7,872 nt of DNA from Flavobacteriales bacterium (GTDB lineage: Bacteria > Bacteroidota > Bacteroidia > Flavobacteriales_E > Vicingaceae), in contig JAESUI010000226.1 in assembly GCA_016763135.1 (NCBI GenBank), positions 1 to 7,872 on the forward strand, read 5' to 3'. Both the position numbers and the translations under genes were made by a program. Shown piece by piece: positions 6,357-7,872 of the stretch (position 1 is the first letter of the stretch; every line of letters starts with the position of its first letter). The notes under the pieces were generated by a model. That model was not told where the DNA came from. It saw nothing but the letters and a program-made list of their open reading frames with translations, and did not search any database.

Positions 6357-7124
6357 ATGAAAACATTTAGAACAGAAACAGAAAATATTTTAGACCCAGT
6401 TGTTGAAAGAGATATTATAGAGCTCGGTCAAAAAATACATGAGTATAAAACAGGAGAATTTCCTGAAGATAAATTTAAGGCCCTGCGTTTAGCAAGAGGT
6501 GTTTATGGACAGCGGCAATTAGGGGTTCAAATGATTAGGATTAAATTGCCGTATGGTAAATTATTGGCTAAGCAATTAATTAGAATTGCTGATGTAACTG
6601 ATAAATATTCCAATGGAAATATCCATTTAACTACACGGCAAGATGTACAAATTCACTATGTGAGCCTAGATGATACACCTCAGTTATGGGAAGAGCTAGA
6701 GCAAGATGAAATCACTTTGAGGGAAGCTTGTGGAAATACAGTAAGGAACATTACAGCATCAGTTTATGCTGGAATTGACCCCAATGAACCATTTGATGTT
6801 TCTCCTTATGCCGAGGCATTGTTTCAATATTTGCTGAGAAACCCTGTCAATCAAGACATGGGGCGGAAAATAAAAATAGCCTTCTCATCGAGTGATGAAG
6901 ATTCTGCTTATGCATTTTTGAATGACCTTGGGTTTATTCCGAAAATAGTGAATAACAAAAAGGGCTTTAAACTGCTTATTGGTGGAGGATTGGGAGTTAA
7001 GCCTTTTTTAGCCAAAACGGCTAAATCGTTCATTTTAGCAGAAGACATTTTTGCTTATAGCATTGCTATTCTAAGAGTTTTTGATCGATATGGGGAAAGG
7101 CAAAAAGAAACAAAGCTAGATTAA
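6357..7124 (+). CDS. Sulfite/nitrite reductase, N-terminal part, frameshifted
   Basis: This frame encodes the first half of a ferredoxin-type sulfite/nitrite reductase, which makes six-electron reductions with siroheme and a 4Fe-4S cluster. Residues about 40-100 form the ferredoxin-like half-domain (RQLGVQMIRIKLPYG, then NGNIHLTTRQDVQIHYV). From about 120 the first siroheme domain follows, with EACGNTVRNITA, a conserved substrate/siroheme-contact block, and a GGGLG motif. The match to the family ends at FDRYGER. After codon 250 the frame reads eight unrelated residues and stops at 7122-7124. The protein clearly continues in the -1 frame (next entry). Restoring one A in the A5 run at 7102-7106 joins the two parts as GERQKRNKARLKYL, which suits the family. 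It starts 3 nt after the homoserine dehydrogenase stop, inside the SAM-controlled operon, so sulfite is the more likely substrate. Confidence 0.88.
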   Translation: MKTFRTETENILDPVVERDIIELGQKIHEYKTGEFPEDKFKALRLARGVYGQRQLGVQMIRIKLPYGKLLAKQLIRIADVTDKYSNGNIHLTTRQDVQIHYVSLDDTPQLWEELEQDEITLREACGNTVRNITASVYAGIDPNEPFDVSPYAEALFQYLLRNPVNQDMGRKIKIAFSSSDEDSAYAFLNDLGFIPKIVNNKKGFKLLIGGGLGVKPFLAKTAKSFILAEDIFAYSIAILRVFDRYGERQKETKLD

Positions 7125-7872
7125 AGTACTTGATTGATAGCATAGGGATTGAAGATCTACTGCGTTTGGTAGAGGAAGAATTGTTGGTGGTAGAAAAAGA
7201 GGATATAGAAATTATAGCGCCAATAGCGCCAAGTTTACGTTCGGTAAGGGTTGCTCCTATTACAAATGTTGAAGACATCAATAATTACTTGGCTTGGTAT
7301 AAAACTAATATTTATCACCAAAAACAGGAAGATTTTTATGCGATACAGTTGAAAATTACCAATGGAAACATTAGTTCTAATGTAGCAAGAAAATTGGCTA
7401 AGGTGGTCAACTATTTTTCTAATGGTGAATTGAGGGTGTCCATTAATCAAGGATTAATAATTAAGTACGTGAGAAAAGATTCGTTGCCTTATTTATATGA
7501 GGAGCTTAAAAAATTAAACTTAATTAATCTTGGTTTTGATAGTACCGCAGACATTACCTCATGCCCAGGAACAGACACTTGTAATTTAGGAATTGCAAAC
7601 AGCACTGGCTTGGCTAGAGGATTAGAAACATTTATTGAAAAAAATCACGCTGAGCTTGTTTTTAATAGAGACATCAAAATAAAAATAAGCGGATGTTTTA
7701 ATGCTTGTGGTCAGCATTCAATTGCTAACATTGGGTTTCACGGAAGCACTATTAAGAAAGATGGTAAACTAATTCCTGCAGTGCAATTGTTACTCGGTGG
7801 TGGAATTTTAGGCAACGGAACTGGAATTATTTCAGAGAAAATAATAAAACTTCCGACCAAAAGAGCCATTAA
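7106..7872 (+). CDS. Sulfite/nitrite reductase, continuation in the -1 frame (partial at window end)
   Basis: This frame continues the preceding protein for 255 residues and is still open at the window end. It begins RNKARLKYLIDSIGIE, the expected linker, then repeats the family layout: a second ferredoxin-like half-domain (FYAIQLKITNGNIS, later GELRVSINQGLIIKYV) and a second siroheme domain. The cluster ligands are clear: Cys-x5-Cys at 7562-7582 (CPGTDTC) and Cys-x3-Cys at 7694-7708 (CFNAC), in the order expected for the 4Fe-4S/siroheme site. The preceding TSCPGTDTCNLG and following GQHSIANIGFHG blocks are typical. No start codon in a sensible place precedes it, so it is not an independent gene. 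The combined length so far is about 505 residues, and the C-terminal end is missing from the window. Conservation of all ligands suggests the shift is recent, or an artefact. Confidence 0.87.

Noticed and set aside
7099..7109. Programmed -1 frameshift in the reductase
   Set aside because: There is no X-XXY-YYZ heptamer in frame and I saw no clear stimulatory structure. The 0-frame product would lack all cluster ligands, so error or mutation is simpler.
5348..7450. Short minus-strand ORFs inside the homoserine dehydrogenase and reductase genes
   Set aside because: All overlap strongly supported + strand coding sequence and show no protein-family features.

Overview
The window looks like a low-GC chromosome segment from a Bacteroidetes bacterium, probably a flavobacterium-like lineage. 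This rests on the A/T-rich codon use, start codons without Shine-Dalgarno motifs, one good match to the Bacteroidetes promoter form (TTTG, 18 nt, TAnnTTTG), and a YwqK-type lipoprotein next to dnaG. All convincing genes are on the + strand. Lineage is an inference from style and protein resemblance only.

Region 1 (1-3564) is a housekeeping run. It holds the 3' end of an unrecognised gene (1-132), a long-chain polyprenyl diphosphate synthase (205-1182), a small lipoprotein with YwqK/MORN-like repeats (1184-1600) and DNA primase dnaG (1600-3564). The last three are packed with a 1-nt gap and then a TAATG stop/start overlap, so they are probably cotranscribed.

Region 2 (3565-4071) is a 507-nt gap filled with regulatory structure. 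In order it holds an A/T-only hairpin after dnaG, a promoter (3632-3661), a SAM-I-clan riboswitch aptamer (3694-3831), a 43-codon leader ORF (3832-3963) whose last 11 residues are MMHCTCCCCTC, a strong intrinsic terminator (3928-3978) built from those Met/Cys codons, and a second perfect hairpin (4008-4030). The 3' strand of aptamer helix P1 ends on the base just before the leader ATG, and I see no antiterminator made from aptamer sequence. The simplest reading is a two-layer switch. SAM would gate translation of a sulfur-amino-acid-rich leader peptide, and the translating or stalled ribosome would decide whether the terminator in front of metX forms. This is the most interesting item in the window.

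Region 3 (4072-7872) is the controlled operon: metX (homoserine O-acyltransferase), a stand-alone homoserine dehydrogenase overlapping it by TAATG, and, 3 nt later, a siroheme/4Fe-4S sulfite (or nitrite) reductase that runs off the window. The first two supply activated homoserine and the third would supply sulfide, so the genes feed the two halves of homocysteine/methionine synthesis. The reductase frame is broken by one missing base in an A run at 7102-7106. This is either a sequencing error, a real mutation or, less likely, recoding.
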